Positions 25,845 to 35,169 of a stretch of 64,000 bases of DNA are shown here, one piece after another. A program made the position numbers and the translations under genes. Origin of the DNA: an uncultured Allomuricauda sp. Lineage in GTDB: Bacteria > Bacteroidota > Bacteroidia > Flavobacteriales > Flavobacteriaceae. Under the pieces are notes generated by a model. That model was not told the origin of the DNA and made no database searches. It worked only from the letters and a program-made list of their open reading frames with translations. Numbering within the stretch: the stretch's first letter is position 1; every line of letters starts with the position of its first letter. Where the stretch lies: the NCBI RefSeq assembly GCF_947499695.1, contig NZ_CANMPQ010000002.1, positions 868,001-932,000 of the forward strand, read 5' to 3'.

Positions 25845-27050
25845 ATGATAAGAACTAGTACTTTCTATTTGTCCATACTTTTTGTTTTTTCCTCATCCTT
25901 CATTTTTGGTCAGAAGGCAGTATTTACCATAAAAGGGCAACTGTTGGATAGTGAATCCAAACAACCCATACCCTTTGCATCTATCTATCTTAAGGATAAA
26001 CCTATTGGGACAACTACAAATACAGAGGGGTATTTTATATTTCATATTCCCGATAAACTAAAAACGACTGTTGTGGTAGTTTCTGCAATGGGTTATACAA
26101 GTATTGAAAGGAAATCAATTTCTTTTTCAAGGGATACTGAACTATCTCTAGCGCCACAAATCAATCAGTTGGATGAAGTGTTGGTCGGTGGGAGAGCAAC
26201 TAAGGTGCTTAAGGCAAAGGAAATCGTTAAGAAAGCTTATAAGAATATCGCGGTAAATTATCCTATGGAACCCTATTTTTTAGAAGGTTTTGTGCGAGAC
26301 CTACAAAAGGAGAATGAGACTTATGTTGAATATTTAGAGTGCGCCATAAAGTTTAAGTACCAAGGCGTACAGGTTAAAAAAGAACCAGAAGTAGAATTGC
26401 TTGGGGTTCGTACCAATAGCTTTTCACAGAGACATCCTTGGAATGAAAATTCAGAACGCAAAAACTCGATTATTGACTTGATTGAAGATGATTTCATTCG
26501 GTTTGATTATGGCCCAATTTTGGGCAAGAAGGGTTGGAAATATGAAATTGCAGGTATCGAATCATACGATAACCGATTGGTTTATAAGATTTCAGGCATG
26601 GATGAACCTTTTCAGAAGGCCGTACTTTATATTGATACTGAAACTTTTGCTTTTGTCCGAGTAGAGCTGACCAGAGAAGCAAAGAATGGCACTTCTTGGC
26701 AAAGACGTTTTACCAATGGAGCACAACAGATGTTCTATAATGTTATTTTCGAATATCAGGAATACAAGGGCAAATTCTATTTAAAATATCAAAAAGAAGA
26801 AGATATTTGGAGGATTTACGAAGGACAGGATTCTAATCTCTTATTGTTTACCAAATACCCAAAAAAGGAACTCTTTATTAACAACATAATAGTTGATAAT
26901 GTAGATAATTACCGATTTTTAAGGAACATGGATATCAACTCTAGCATTGAAAACCAGACTAAAAATTTTGATGCTGAATTCTGGGCGACCTATAATGTTC
27001 CCAGACGTACCGCAGCACAGAGCCAGATTCTCAGGGAACTCAAAAAATAA
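25845..27050 (+). CDS. Exported carboxypeptidase-regulatory-like domain protein
   Basis: A 401-residue exported protein from the ATG at 25845; a TTG in frame at 25827 is less likely. The signal peptide (about 1-22, IFGQ) is followed by a CarboxypepD_reg-like beta-sandwich (IKGQLLDSESKQPIPFASIYLKD through about residue 100). A larger domain typical of outer-membrane associated Bacteroidota proteins follows (DEVLVGGRATKVLKAKEIVKKAYKNI...). No TonB-dependent barrel is present. It lies between the two copies of the Dph6-type gene, suggesting that the duplication or a later insertion placed it there. Confidence 0.85.
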   Translation: MIRTSTFYLSILFVFSSSFIFGQKAVFTIKGQLLDSESKQPIPFASIYLKDKPIGTTTNTEGYFIFHIPDKLKTTVVVVSAMGYTSIERKSISFSRDTELSLAPQINQLDEVLVGGRATKVLKAKEIVKKAYKNIAVNYPMEPYFLEGFVRDLQKENETYVEYLECAIKFKYQGVQVKKEPEVELLGVRTNSFSQRHPWNENSERKNSIIDLIEDDFIRFDYGPILGKKGWKYEIAGIESYDNRLVYKISGMDEPFQKAVLYIDTETFAFVRVELTREAKNGTSWQRRFTNGAQQMFYNVIFEYQEYKGKFYLKYQKEEDIWRIYEGQDSNLLLFTKYPKKELFINNIIVDNVDNYRFLRNMDINSSIENQTKNFDAEFWATYNVPRRTAAQSQILRELKK

Positions 27051-27114
27051 GTATATCCATTGAAAATCAACTAGGTTTTACGCAAGAGTGAATAGATTCT
27101 TTTCTTTATGAATT

Positions 27115-27452
27115 TAGGGCCATCAAAACTGAAAGTATGGAGCTCCCCATTTTCGCCACAGGGGTCAACATCCTTTGGGAGTTTGGCAATAAGTTCTGGG
27201 GAAAGTTCTTTTCCCAGAAAGGAAGCATCTTACAGGAACTTCAAGAATAACCAAAGGAATTCCAACAGCTTCGGCCTGGGCTTCCAAAACTGTTTTTCGA
27301 AGACCGTGCATCGATACTCGATCATAATGGGAATTAACCGTAGTCAGTAAACAATCAATCTGATATTGATTTTGCTGTTGAATATGGTATAGTGCCAAAG
27401 CAGAATCTTTTCCGGAACTCCAATTGAAATAGGTTTTTGGTTTATTGGTCAT
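27115..27452 (-). pseudogene. Truncated, internally deleted copy of the Dph6-type gene
   Basis: On the minus strand this reads as the first 75 codons of the gene at 24986-25702 with near-identical DNA (PP-loop, SMHG). It then jumps across a deletion of about 251 bp (equivalent to 25229-25481 of the intact gene) into the segment around KELSSELIGKFPK, out of frame, and stops. The alignment is offset by 1750 bp on the 5' side and by 2001 bp on the 3' side. The 3' end of the original (left of about 25115) is missing. It cannot make a functional enzyme. The high identity indicates a recent duplication. Confidence 0.85.
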
Positions 27453-27473
27453 GCTTAAGCATATGGTCCAAAA

Positions 27474-28037
27474 CTAATTCCTTCCTTTGGATTTTACCCA
27501 CAAATCAATACCAAACCCAATCAAAGCCAATCCAGCTAATCTAGGAAGCAGTTTTCCAATAGGAACCCAGGTATAGATCAAAGGCATTATGGCGGCAACA
27601 ATCAGCAAAATTGCTGGCCATTTATTTAGAAGTTTTGCCTGGATAGTCTTTATCCCAAACAGAAGATATCCCAACACAAATCCAACACCACCAATCACCC
27701 CAACAACATGGGTCGCACCATTTTCTTGCACCTCTTGCCATCCAACACCTTGTATGATTCCTGAAATCCTGCCGATGTCCAAAAACAACCATGGCGTAAA
27801 TACAGCACAGCTCATAACGATAAGAAAGAAAGCTAAAAGACCAAGAAACCCTATTTGTTTGTATTGAAAACCATACATGCCGGTAAAGGCAAATATGGCC
27901 AGCACGTAGCCAGCTAAAACCATAGAAGCGCCAATCAATGAATCCCGGCCAATATTAATGGTCCAACCGATAGCAAGCAGCAAACCAGAAAGTATACCAC
28001 ATACCGCTCCAAGTTGAAAAAGAACATTTTTACTCAT
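27474..28037 (-). CDS. Multi-pass membrane protein of unknown function
   Basis: A 187-residue protein with about six hydrophobic helices (around 7-25, 37-55, 64-84, 110-130, 138-158 and 165-180), short polar loops and a basic C-terminus. Helix boundaries are by eye. It resembles DUF998-like or other small Bacteroidota membrane proteins, but no motif fixes a family. It starts right after the pseudogene copy on the same strand. Confidence 0.7.
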   Translation of the reverse strand: MSKNVLFQLGAVCGILSGLLLAIGWTINIGRDSLIGASMVLAGYVLAIFAFTGMYGFQYKQIGFLGLLAFFLIVMSCAVFTPWLFLDIGRISGIIQGVGWQEVQENGATHVVGVIGGVGFVLGYLLFGIKTIQAKLLNKWPAILLIVAAIMPLIYTWVPIGKLLPRLAGLALIGFGIDLWVKSKGRN

Positions 28038-28128
28038 ACATATGGTTTAATCGGATAGGGATTAAGCTACAATGTAATGAATTTAAGTATTAACAAGGGA
28101 AGCATACTCTTAAGGGCATTGTAGATAT

Positions 28129-31100
28129 TTATTCCAGGATAAATTCAGGAGTCAAAGGCTCCAAAGCCTTTAATATCTTTTCGACACTGTTAATCCCATC
28201 AAAAACCAACAATAGGCGCAGTCCATTGCGGGTTTGTTTTTCTTTTAATTGACAGGTTCTGGGGTTGGATTGCACATAGTTCAGTACCTGCGTAAAAGCG
28301 GCACTTTGATAAAAATCGGATTGTTGGTCGGCGATAAAATAGCCAAGAAACTTTCCTTTTTTTAGGATTACCCGCTCTAGTCCAATGCTGTTGGAAATCC
28401 ATTTAATTCGAACCGAGTTCAACAGGTCTAACGCCTGGGATGGCAGTTCACCAAAACGGTCTACCAATTCTCTTTCATATTTCTGAAGGCCATCTTCGTC
28501 TTTTACCTCATTCAGTTGAGTGTATAAGTTTAGACGCTCAGTGATATTGTTGATGTATTCGTCAGGGTAGAGGAGTTCAAAGTCGGTGTCAAGTTGAGTG
28601 TCCTTGACATATACCTTTTCTTGCTTGCCCTCAACCTCTTCATACAATTCTTTAAACTCATTTTCTTTAAGCTCTTCTATTGCTTCTGCCAATATTTTTT
28701 GATACGTTTCAAATCCGATATCATTTATAAATCCGCTTTGTTCACCACCTAGCAAATCACCTGCACCTCGAATTTCCAAATCTTTCATGGCAATATTGAA
28801 ACCGCTGCCGAGTTCGGTAAATTGTTCCAAAGCTTCGATGCGTTTTCGAGCATCTGGAGTCATCACTTCATAAGGTGGGGTAATAAAGAAGCAGAATGCT
28901 TTTTTGTTGCTTCGCCCAACCCGACCACGCATTTGGTGCAGGTCGCTCAAACCAAAATTATTCGCATTGTGTATAAAAATGGTGTTGGCGTTGGTTACAT
29001 CCAAGCCACTTTCCACAATAGTGGTAGAGACAAGAACATCAAACTCCCCATTCATAAAGGCAAGCATTAAGTGCTCCAATTTTTTACCTTCCATCTGCCC
29101 ATGACCGATGCCAATTTTGGCATCGGGAACCAAACGTTGGATCATTCCGGCGACCTCCTTAATATTCTCTATGCGGTTATGGATAAAAAACACCTGTCCA
29201 CCACGTTGAATTTCATACGAAACAGCATCACGGATAATTTCCTCGTTAAATCGAATAACCCGGCTTTCAATAGGGTAACGATTAGGCGGAGGGGTATTGA
29301 TTACCGATAGATCCCGAGCAGCCATCAAACTAAATTGAAGTGTTCTAGGAATAGGGGTGGCGGTGAGTGTGAGCACGTCCACATTTTCTTTGATGGATTT
29401 GAGTTTGTCCTTGACCGATACACCAAATTTTTGTTCCTCGTCCACAATCAACAATCCTAAATCCTTGAACTGCACATTTTTGTTCACCAGTTGATGCGTG
29501 CCGATGATAATATCAATTTTTCCTTCGGCAAGCCGCTCTAAGATTTCCCGTTTCTCTTTCGCCGTTCGAAACCTGTTGAGATAATCGACGGACACGGGAA
29601 GCTCACCCAATCGCTTTTTGAACGTATTGTTATGTTGAAACGCCAAAATGGTGGTAGGAACCAATATCGCAACTTGTTTTCCATTGTCCACCGCCTTAAA
29701 AGCAGCACGAATAGCCACTTCAGTCTTACCAAAACCAACATCCCCACAGATCAAACGATCCATAGGGCGTTCACTTTCCATATCTTTTTTTACATCTTGA
29801 GTCGATTTCTCCTGATCAGGAGTGTCCTCATAAATAAAAGAAGCTTCCAGTTCATGCTGCAAATAGCTGTCAGGGGCATATTGGAACCCTTTTTCCAAAC
29901 GACGCTTTGCATATACTTTGATAAGGTCAAAGGCAATTTTCTTGACCCGGCTTTTGGTTTTTTGCTTTAGTTTTTTCCAAGCTGCAGAACCTAGCTTGTA
30001 TATTTTTGGTGGCGCCCCATCTTTTCCGTTGAATTTGGAGATTTTGTGGAGCGAATGAATACTCACATATAAAATGTCCCTATCGCCATAAACCAGTTTA
30101 ATGGCCTCCTGTTTTTTGCCTTCAACATCAATTTTTTGAAGTCCGCCAAACTTTCCGATACCATGATCAATGTGTGTCACATAATCCCCAATTTCCAATT
30201 TGTTGAGTTCCTTTAGGGTAATGGCTTGTTTTTTGGCATAGCCATTCTTTAATTGGAATTTATGATACCGCTCAAAGATTTGATGGTCGGTGTAACACAC
30301 AAGTTTTAAATCATGGTCAATGAATCCTTGATACAAAGGAAAAACCACGGTTTTGTAATGTACCGTCTCTTCGACTTCCTCAAAAATGTCATTAAATCGC
30401 TTGGCTTGTTGCTCGGTAGAACAAAAAATATAATTGGTAAAACCTGAAGCATGGTTTTCGTTCAGGTTTTCAATGAGGAGGTCAAATTTTTTATTAAAAG
30501 CAGGTTGAGGTTTTGTATTGAATGTAACCTCGAGTGCAGTAGAGAGGTAATTGGAATTACCCACCTCGATCAGGTTAAAGTCTTCCAACTGCGATTTCAA
30601 CAAAGTTGAGTTTACAAAGAGTTCCTCCGGTTTTGCATGTTTGAGTTCACCCTGAAGCTTGGCAAAACTTTCTTCAGCCTTTTCAAAAAACGAATCGATT
30701 CGGCCATAGACCAAATCCAGGTTTTTTGAAAAAATGATGGTTTTAGAAGAGATGTATTTTAAAAAACTCTCTCGAGATTCCTGTAGAAATTTATTCTCCA
30801 CATTGGGAATGATGGAAATACGCTTGACTTTTTCAGTAGAGAGCTGGGTTTCCACATCAAAGGTTCGGATGCTGTCCACTTCATCCCCAAAAAATTCGAT
30901 ACGGTAAGGTTCATCATGCGAAAATGAGAACACATCAACAATACCCCCGCGAACTGAAAACTCACCAGGTTCCGTAACAAAATCGACCCGATTGAATTGA
31001 TATTCGAAAAGCACCTCATTCAGGAAATCGAGTGAAAGAGTGTCTCCTAACTTAATTTTAAGGGTGTTCTTATCCAACTCCTTTCGAGTGACCACTTTCT

Positions 31101-31485
31101 CAAAAAGCGCGTCAGGATAGGTGACAATTACTGCTGGTTTTTTTCTAGAATTGATGCGGTTAAGAACTTCGGCCCTCAGCAGCACATTGGCATTATCGGT
31201 CTCTTCAATTTGGTAAGGTCTGCGATAACTTCCAGGATAGAAAAGCACTTCGTTTTCACTTATCAACTGCTCAAGATCATTCAGGTAATAGGCAGCTTCT
31301 TCCTTATCGTTCAATAAAACTAAAAATGGTAAATCGGTCGATTTGAACAAAGAGGAAATTATAAAAGAGAGGGAAGAACCGGTAAGACCTTTTGAACTGA
31401 TTTTTTCAGATTCGGCAATAGCATCCCTCAGTTTCCCGAGTTGGGGAGACTGTTCAAAAAGTTGAAAAATCGATGCTTTGGTCAA
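28129..31485 (-). CDS. mfd: Transcription-repair coupling factor Mfd
   Basis: The 1118-residue translocase that removes stalled RNA polymerase from damaged DNA and recruits UvrA. A UvrB-homology region spans about 1-330. The RNA polymerase-binding CarD-like domain is at about 430-490 (LEIGDYVTHIDHGIGKFGGL). The helicase motor has Walker A GDVGFGKT at about 581-588 and a DEEQ box (VDEEQKFGV). The TRCF C-terminal domain ends the protein. It is preceded by a near-ideal promoter at 31502-31532 with a short leader. Confidence 0.97.
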   Translation of the reverse strand: MTKASIFQLFEQSPQLGKLRDAIAESEKISSKGLTGSSLSFIISSLFKSTDLPFLVLLNDKEEAAYYLNDLEQLISENEVLFYPGSYRRPYQIEETDNANVLLRAEVLNRINSRKKPAVIVTYPDALFEKVVTRKELDKNTLKIKLGDTLSLDFLNEVLFEYQFNRVDFVTEPGEFSVRGGIVDVFSFSHDEPYRIEFFGDEVDSIRTFDVETQLSTEKVKRISIIPNVENKFLQESRESFLKYISSKTIIFSKNLDLVYGRIDSFFEKAEESFAKLQGELKHAKPEELFVNSTLLKSQLEDFNLIEVGNSNYLSTALEVTFNTKPQPAFNKKFDLLIENLNENHASGFTNYIFCSTEQQAKRFNDIFEEVEETVHYKTVVFPLYQGFIDHDLKLVCYTDHQIFERYHKFQLKNGYAKKQAITLKELNKLEIGDYVTHIDHGIGKFGGLQKIDVEGKKQEAIKLVYGDRDILYVSIHSLHKISKFNGKDGAPPKIYKLGSAAWKKLKQKTKSRVKKIAFDLIKVYAKRRLEKGFQYAPDSYLQHELEASFIYEDTPDQEKSTQDVKKDMESERPMDRLICGDVGFGKTEVAIRAAFKAVDNGKQVAILVPTTILAFQHNNTFKKRLGELPVSVDYLNRFRTAKEKREILERLAEGKIDIIIGTHQLVNKNVQFKDLGLLIVDEEQKFGVSVKDKLKSIKENVDVLTLTATPIPRTLQFSLMAARDLSVINTPPPNRYPIESRVIRFNEEIIRDAVSYEIQRGGQVFFIHNRIENIKEVAGMIQRLVPDAKIGIGHGQMEGKKLEHLMLAFMNGEFDVLVSTTIVESGLDVTNANTIFIHNANNFGLSDLHQMRGRVGRSNKKAFCFFITPPYEVMTPDARKRIEALEQFTELGSGFNIAMKDLEIRGAGDLLGGEQSGFINDIGFETYQKILAEAIEELKENEFKELYEEVEGKQEKVYVKDTQLDTDFELLYPDEYINNITERLNLYTQLNEVKDEDGLQKYERELVDRFGELPSQALDLLNSVRIKWISNSIGLERVILKKGKFLGYFIADQQSDFYQSAAFTQVLNYVQSNPRTCQLKEKQTRNGLRLLLVFDGINSVEKILKALEPLTPEFILE

Positions 31486-31501
31486 TCCAAAAACTTTGCG
31501 G

Positions 31502-31532
31502 CAAATATAGACCGAAGAACAGTAGCCGACAA
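31502..31532 (-). promoter_or_regulatory. Bacteroidota-type promoter of mfd
   Basis: On the minus strand a TTG (31532-31530) and TATATTTG (31509-31502) are separated by 20 bases; the predicted start lies about 10 bases before the mfd start codon. Confidence 0.65.
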
Positions 31533-31540
31533 GCTCAAAT

Positions 31541-32173
31541 TTAAACTTTTACCACTTCATCCTCAACAATAACAAAAACCTCGTCGTTCTTTTTTGGTTT
31601 TAGGGTATAGGTGCCGGTAAACTCACCAAAAGCTGGAAAAATAAGCTGGTTTTTGGACTTGAAAAAACAGGAAAGTCGTAAGTTCTGTCTTCCGAAACCT
31701 TTGAGTTTGATAGCGGGGTGAATGTGTCCACAAAAATTGAACAAGCCTTCTCTTTCTTCGGGATGATGTGTCAAAAGGAATATATCCAATACTAACTCTT
31801 GAAAAATGGGGATTCCCAATTCCTCAAACTTATGTGGTGATATAATGTCATGATTGCCGGACACCAAAATAATCTCAGATGGTGTTTTGCCCACCCAGTT
31901 TTCAAAAAGCTCCCATTCTTTGTTTAAAGTTGAGTGGAATAAATCTCCCAAAAAACAGATTTGAAAAGGATTGAAATGTCCCACAATTTTGTCCAATAGA
32001 ATGTAATTCTTATGGGTTGCTTTACGAGGGACGGCTGATCCAAATTTTCTAAAATGTGCAATTTTCCCAAGATGCACATCACTGATCAACAGCATGGATT
32101 TCTCTATCCAAAAGATTCCACCCAAAGGGTGGAGCACAAAATTTTGATTATGAATGGAAATGTTTTGGGTCAT
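31541..32173 (-). CDS. pdeM: PdeM ligase-associated metallophosphoesterase
   Basis: A 210-residue calcineurin-like metallophosphoesterase. The metal-binding motifs are LLISDVHLGK (D-x-H), ICFLGDLFHS (GD) and LVSGNHDII (GNHD), followed by TH and GHIHP near the end. PdeM proteins are nucleases linked to the ligase-associated DNA damage response operon. Its start overlaps the helicase stop by 4 bp, so the two are translated together. The usual ATP-dependent ligase and exonuclease genes are absent from this locus. Confidence 0.92.
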   Translation of the reverse strand: MTQNISIHNQNFVLHPLGGIFWIEKSMLLISDVHLGKIAHFRKFGSAVPRKATHKNYILLDKIVGHFNPFQICFLGDLFHSTLNKEWELFENWVGKTPSEIILVSGNHDIISPHKFEELGIPIFQELVLDIFLLTHHPEEREGLFNFCGHIHPAIKLKGFGRQNLRLSCFFKSKNQLIFPAFGEFTGTYTLKPKKNDEVFVIVEDEVVKV

Positions 32174-34632
32174 CTGGTAAGAATCTTGGTCATTCGTTTA
32201 ATGCGGTCTGCCAATTTTTCGTTGGATAGTTTTTCTCGCAATCTATCCGTAACTATCGGGAATGAGAATGGGGTAGGGTTTTGGCATTTTTTCCAAACGA
32301 CTTCCTGACCCATGATTCTCTCCAAAGCTAAGCGAAGACGACCTTCTTCAAGTTGATGTTCAAAGGTTTCGGTAAAGGCTTGTTGGTAGAGCAAATTATC
32401 GTCTTCAAAGTCTTTAAACACATCAAAAAGCAATTGTGAACTGCTTTGCAGGTGCTTCATTTTAACTCCTTTTTCTGGATAACCTGTAAACACCATCCCG
32501 CTGATAACCGCAATATCACGGAATTTGCGGCGAGCCATTTCGTTCGAATTCAAACTTTTTTGAAGATCATTCAACATATATTCAGAGGTGAAGAGGTCGT
32601 TGTCCAATACAGCTTGAATGTCAATTTCCTTGTCTGAAAGCAACTCAAATCCATAGTCATTAAAAGCCAAGGAACAGGTGATGGGTGATAGCAAACTAAT
32701 ACGATATGCAAGTAAACTGCTCATGCCTTCATGGATAGCCCGGCCTTCGAAGGGGTAAAAAATGTGATGATAACCGTCGTTGGTCTTAAAAGTTTCAATT
32801 AAAAATTGATTGGGTTGGGGAACAATACTCTCTTCACGTTGTTTGGCAAACAAGGGAGCCAAAGACTTAATCTCCGGTGATTGGGCTTTGGATTCGAGTT
32901 CGGCCGAGTACAATTCTTGACGTAAAAGTTCAGACATTTTTGCTGAAAAACTAAGACGACCCCCCATCCAGGAAGGAATTTTATTGCTTCGCTTTGATGA
33001 GTTTTTTACCTGAGCACTCATCCCTTTTATGCGGATAAATTCAAGATTCCGTCCCGCAAAAGTAAAAACATCTCCAGGGGATAATTTCGAAATAAAGGAT
33101 TCCTCAATGGTACCGATGTACCCTCCTTTTTGATAGCGAACTGAGAGATTGGCGTCGCCAACAATGGTCCCAATCTGAAATCGATGCCTTCGGGCAATGG
33201 CCAGATTGTTCACCTTAAACCTTCCGTCTGATTCAACCTCCACCTTTTTGTATTCGTCATATGTCTTGAGACTTTGACTACCCATTACCAAAAAATTCAA
33301 TAACCATTGCCAGGTTTCTTCAGTTAAGGTTTGATAGCAGAAAGTATTCTTGATCTCTTGGTAGATTTGGTCAGGATAAAATCCATCTGAAACCGCTAAC
33401 GTGGTCAAGTATTGAATTAGCACATCATAACTGTTCAGATATGGAATCCTATCTTCAACAGCTGCATTCAACACTGCTTTTTGCATAGCCGAAGCCTCAA
33501 TGAGTTCCATGGCGTGTGTGGGTAAAAAATAAATAACACTTTCTTTCCCAGGACGATGTCCGCTGCGTCCAGCTCGCTGTAAAAAGCGCGCTACCCCTTT
33601 TGGTCCTCCAATTTGCACTACGGTTTCCACGGGAGCAAAATCTACACCCAAATCCAGACTGGAAGTGCAGACCACGGCCGTTAGACTTTCATTTCTAATG
33701 GCCTGCTCTACCCAAAGACGTGTGTCCTTGTTAATGCTTCCATGGTGCATGGCAATCTCCCCTGCGTATTCGGGATGTTTTTCCAATATTTTTTGAAACC
33801 AGATTTCACACTGACCTCGTGTATTGGTAAATAACAAAGTGGTTTTGCTATTATTAATTATGGGAACAACGTCCTCCAACAAGCGAAGGCCCAAATGACC
33901 GCGCCACGGAAAGGTTTCCATTTGTTTGGGGTTGATGCTTTTTACTGTAATCTTTTTATTGAGATTGGCCCTGACCAAAGTTGAGTTTTCCAATGCTTTA
34001 GAAGTTGGCCCCAACAACACTTCTCGAGCTTGCCCTAAATTTCCAATGGTCGCGGAGATACCCCAAATGCGTAAGTCTTTGCAGATGGTTTTTAGCCTTG
34101 AAAGACCCAATTCCATTTGCACCCCTCTTTTAGAGCCCAAAAGTTCGTGCCATTCGTCTACTACGATTGCTGAGCAATTTTTAAATACTTTGTCATATCC
34201 TTTGGACGAGAGTAAAAGTTGAAGACTTTCCGGTGTAGTGATCAACAGATCGGGCATACTCTTTTTTTGCTTTGCTCTTTCTGCTGTTGAAGTATCTCCC
34301 GTTCTGATTCCGACAGTCATCTGAGTCTCTAAGTCAAGGGTAATACGTTCCGCAGATTGTTTAATTTCTTGGGAAAGTGCTCTCAATGGGGTTATCCAAA
34401 TAGCTTTCAACCCTTTTTTGTGTTTTGACTTGTACTCCGGATTGTGTTTGATGTAGTTCAACACAATGGGAAACCAAAGCGCGTAGGTCTTTCCGCTGCC
34501 GGTTGGCGCATTGAGCAGCCCGTGTTTTCCATCTAAAAAGGCATTCCAGGTTTCTTTTTGAAATGGGAAGGGTTTCCAACCTTGTTGTTGAAACCAATTT
34601 TCGGCAATATGGAAAAGTTCGGATTGTTGCAG
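32170..34632 (-). CDS. Ligase-associated DEXH-box DNA helicase (start not ATG)
   Basis: A helicase of about 820 residues of the Lhr-like, ligase-associated group. The C-terminal part contains motif II VDEWHEL (DEXH), ISATIG (SAT), and HR...GR motif VI (RAGRSGHRPGK), then DEAD/H-associated and C-terminal domains. Reading the same frame upstream of 34464 gives the missing motif I (LNAPTGSGKTYALW) and a conserved-looking N-terminus up to a CTG at 34630-34632 (giving QQSELFHIAENWF after it). An in-frame stop lies at 34669-34671 and there is no ATG between. The start is therefore CTG, ATT or another rare codon. It overlaps pdeM by 4 bp. Confidence 0.88.
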   Translation of the reverse strand: MQQSELFHIAENWFQQQGWKPFPFQKETWNAFLDGKHGLLNAPTGSGKTYALWFPIVLNYIKHNPEYKSKHKKGLKAIWITPLRALSQEIKQSAERITLDLETQMTVGIRTGDTSTAERAKQKKSMPDLLITTPESLQLLLSSKGYDKVFKNCSAIVVDEWHELLGSKRGVQMELGLSRLKTICKDLRIWGISATIGNLGQAREVLLGPTSKALENSTLVRANLNKKITVKSINPKQMETFPWRGHLGLRLLEDVVPIINNSKTTLLFTNTRGQCEIWFQKILEKHPEYAGEIAMHHGSINKDTRLWVEQAIRNESLTAVVCTSSLDLGVDFAPVETVVQIGGPKGVARFLQRAGRSGHRPGKESVIYFLPTHAMELIEASAMQKAVLNAAVEDRIPYLNSYDVLIQYLTTLAVSDGFYPDQIYQEIKNTFCYQTLTEETWQWLLNFLVMGSQSLKTYDEYKKVEVESDGRFKVNNLAIARRHRFQIGTIVGDANLSVRYQKGGYIGTIEESFISKLSPGDVFTFAGRNLEFIRIKGMSAQVKNSSKRSNKIPSWMGGRLSFSAKMSELLRQELYSAELESKAQSPEIKSLAPLFAKQREESIVPQPNQFLIETFKTNDGYHHIFYPFEGRAIHEGMSSLLAYRISLLSPITCSLAFNDYGFELLSDKEIDIQAVLDNDLFTSEYMLNDLQKSLNSNEMARRKFRDIAVISGMVFTGYPEKGVKMKHLQSSSQLLFDVFKDFEDDNLLYQQAFTETFEHQLEEGRLRLALERIMGQEVVWKKCQNPTPFSFPIVTDRLREKLSNEKLADRIKRMTKILTR

Positions 34633-34718
34633 TGGAACAATTTTGAAAAGTTGATAGCGAAATGAAAATTACAAATTTCTTTTGGGGATAATTTTACAAT
34701 CCTTTCTACTTTAAGAAT

Positions 34719-34726
34719 TATATTTG
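34719..34726 (+). promoter_or_regulatory. Probable -7 box for the TerB gene
   Basis: TATATTTG matches TAnnTTTG, 18 bases before the next start codon. The -33 region has no clean TTG at the right distance. Confidence 0.4.
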
Positions 34727-34744
34727 CCGAACAAATTTTAGCAC

Positions 34745-35167
34745 ATGCCCATTTTAGATTTATACGAGCACGGAGAACAGCGTAAAAACCTGGCTCATTT
34801 TGCCACTTTGGCCACTTTGGCCGCTGCAGACGGTATTATAACTGAAGAAGAAAAGGCTATCCTTGACAAGTTTGCATTCAAACTGAACATAACCGATGCG
34901 GAATACAAAGAGGTAATGAAAGAGGAAAACAAATATCCGATTGAAACACCACATAGTGGTGAAAAAAGATTAAAGCGTTTGTTCGACTTTTTTAAAATGG
35001 CATTTGCAGACCGTAGCATCGATGATGACCAAGAAAAGCTTATTGAAAAATATGCCATTGGTTTGGGATACTCCCCCGAAAACGCGGCAGCAATCATCAA
35101 AAAATCGTTTGATATTTTCTGCGGAAAAATCGCTTTTGAAGATTACCAGTATCTACTTGAAAAGTAG
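34745..35167 (+). CDS. TerB-like protein
   Basis: A 140-residue all-helical protein with the TerB pattern: LATLAAADGIITEEEKAIL in the first half and SIDDDQEKLIEKYAIGLGYS in the second, each an acidic D-x..E loop that may bind metal. The TerB family is named after tellurite resistance, but stand-alone members occur widely with unclear roles. Its stop is 2 bp from that of fbp on the other strand. Confidence 0.85.
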   Translation: MPILDLYEHGEQRKNLAHFATLATLAAADGIITEEEKAILDKFAFKLNITDAEYKEVMKEENKYPIETPHSGEKRLKRLFDFFKMAFADRSIDDDQEKLIEKYAIGLGYSPENAAAIIKKSFDIFCGKIAFEDYQYLLEK

Positions 35168-35169
35168 AC

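Noticed and set aside
27165..27452. Complete gene for a second Dph6-type enzyme
   Set aside because: The DNA is a truncated copy with a 251-bp internal deletion and a frameshift, so it is listed as a pseudogene.
34361..34597. A 78-codon frame overlapping the helicase N-terminus
   Set aside because: It is an out-of-frame reading of the helicase 5' end; the helicase frame shows the P-loop.
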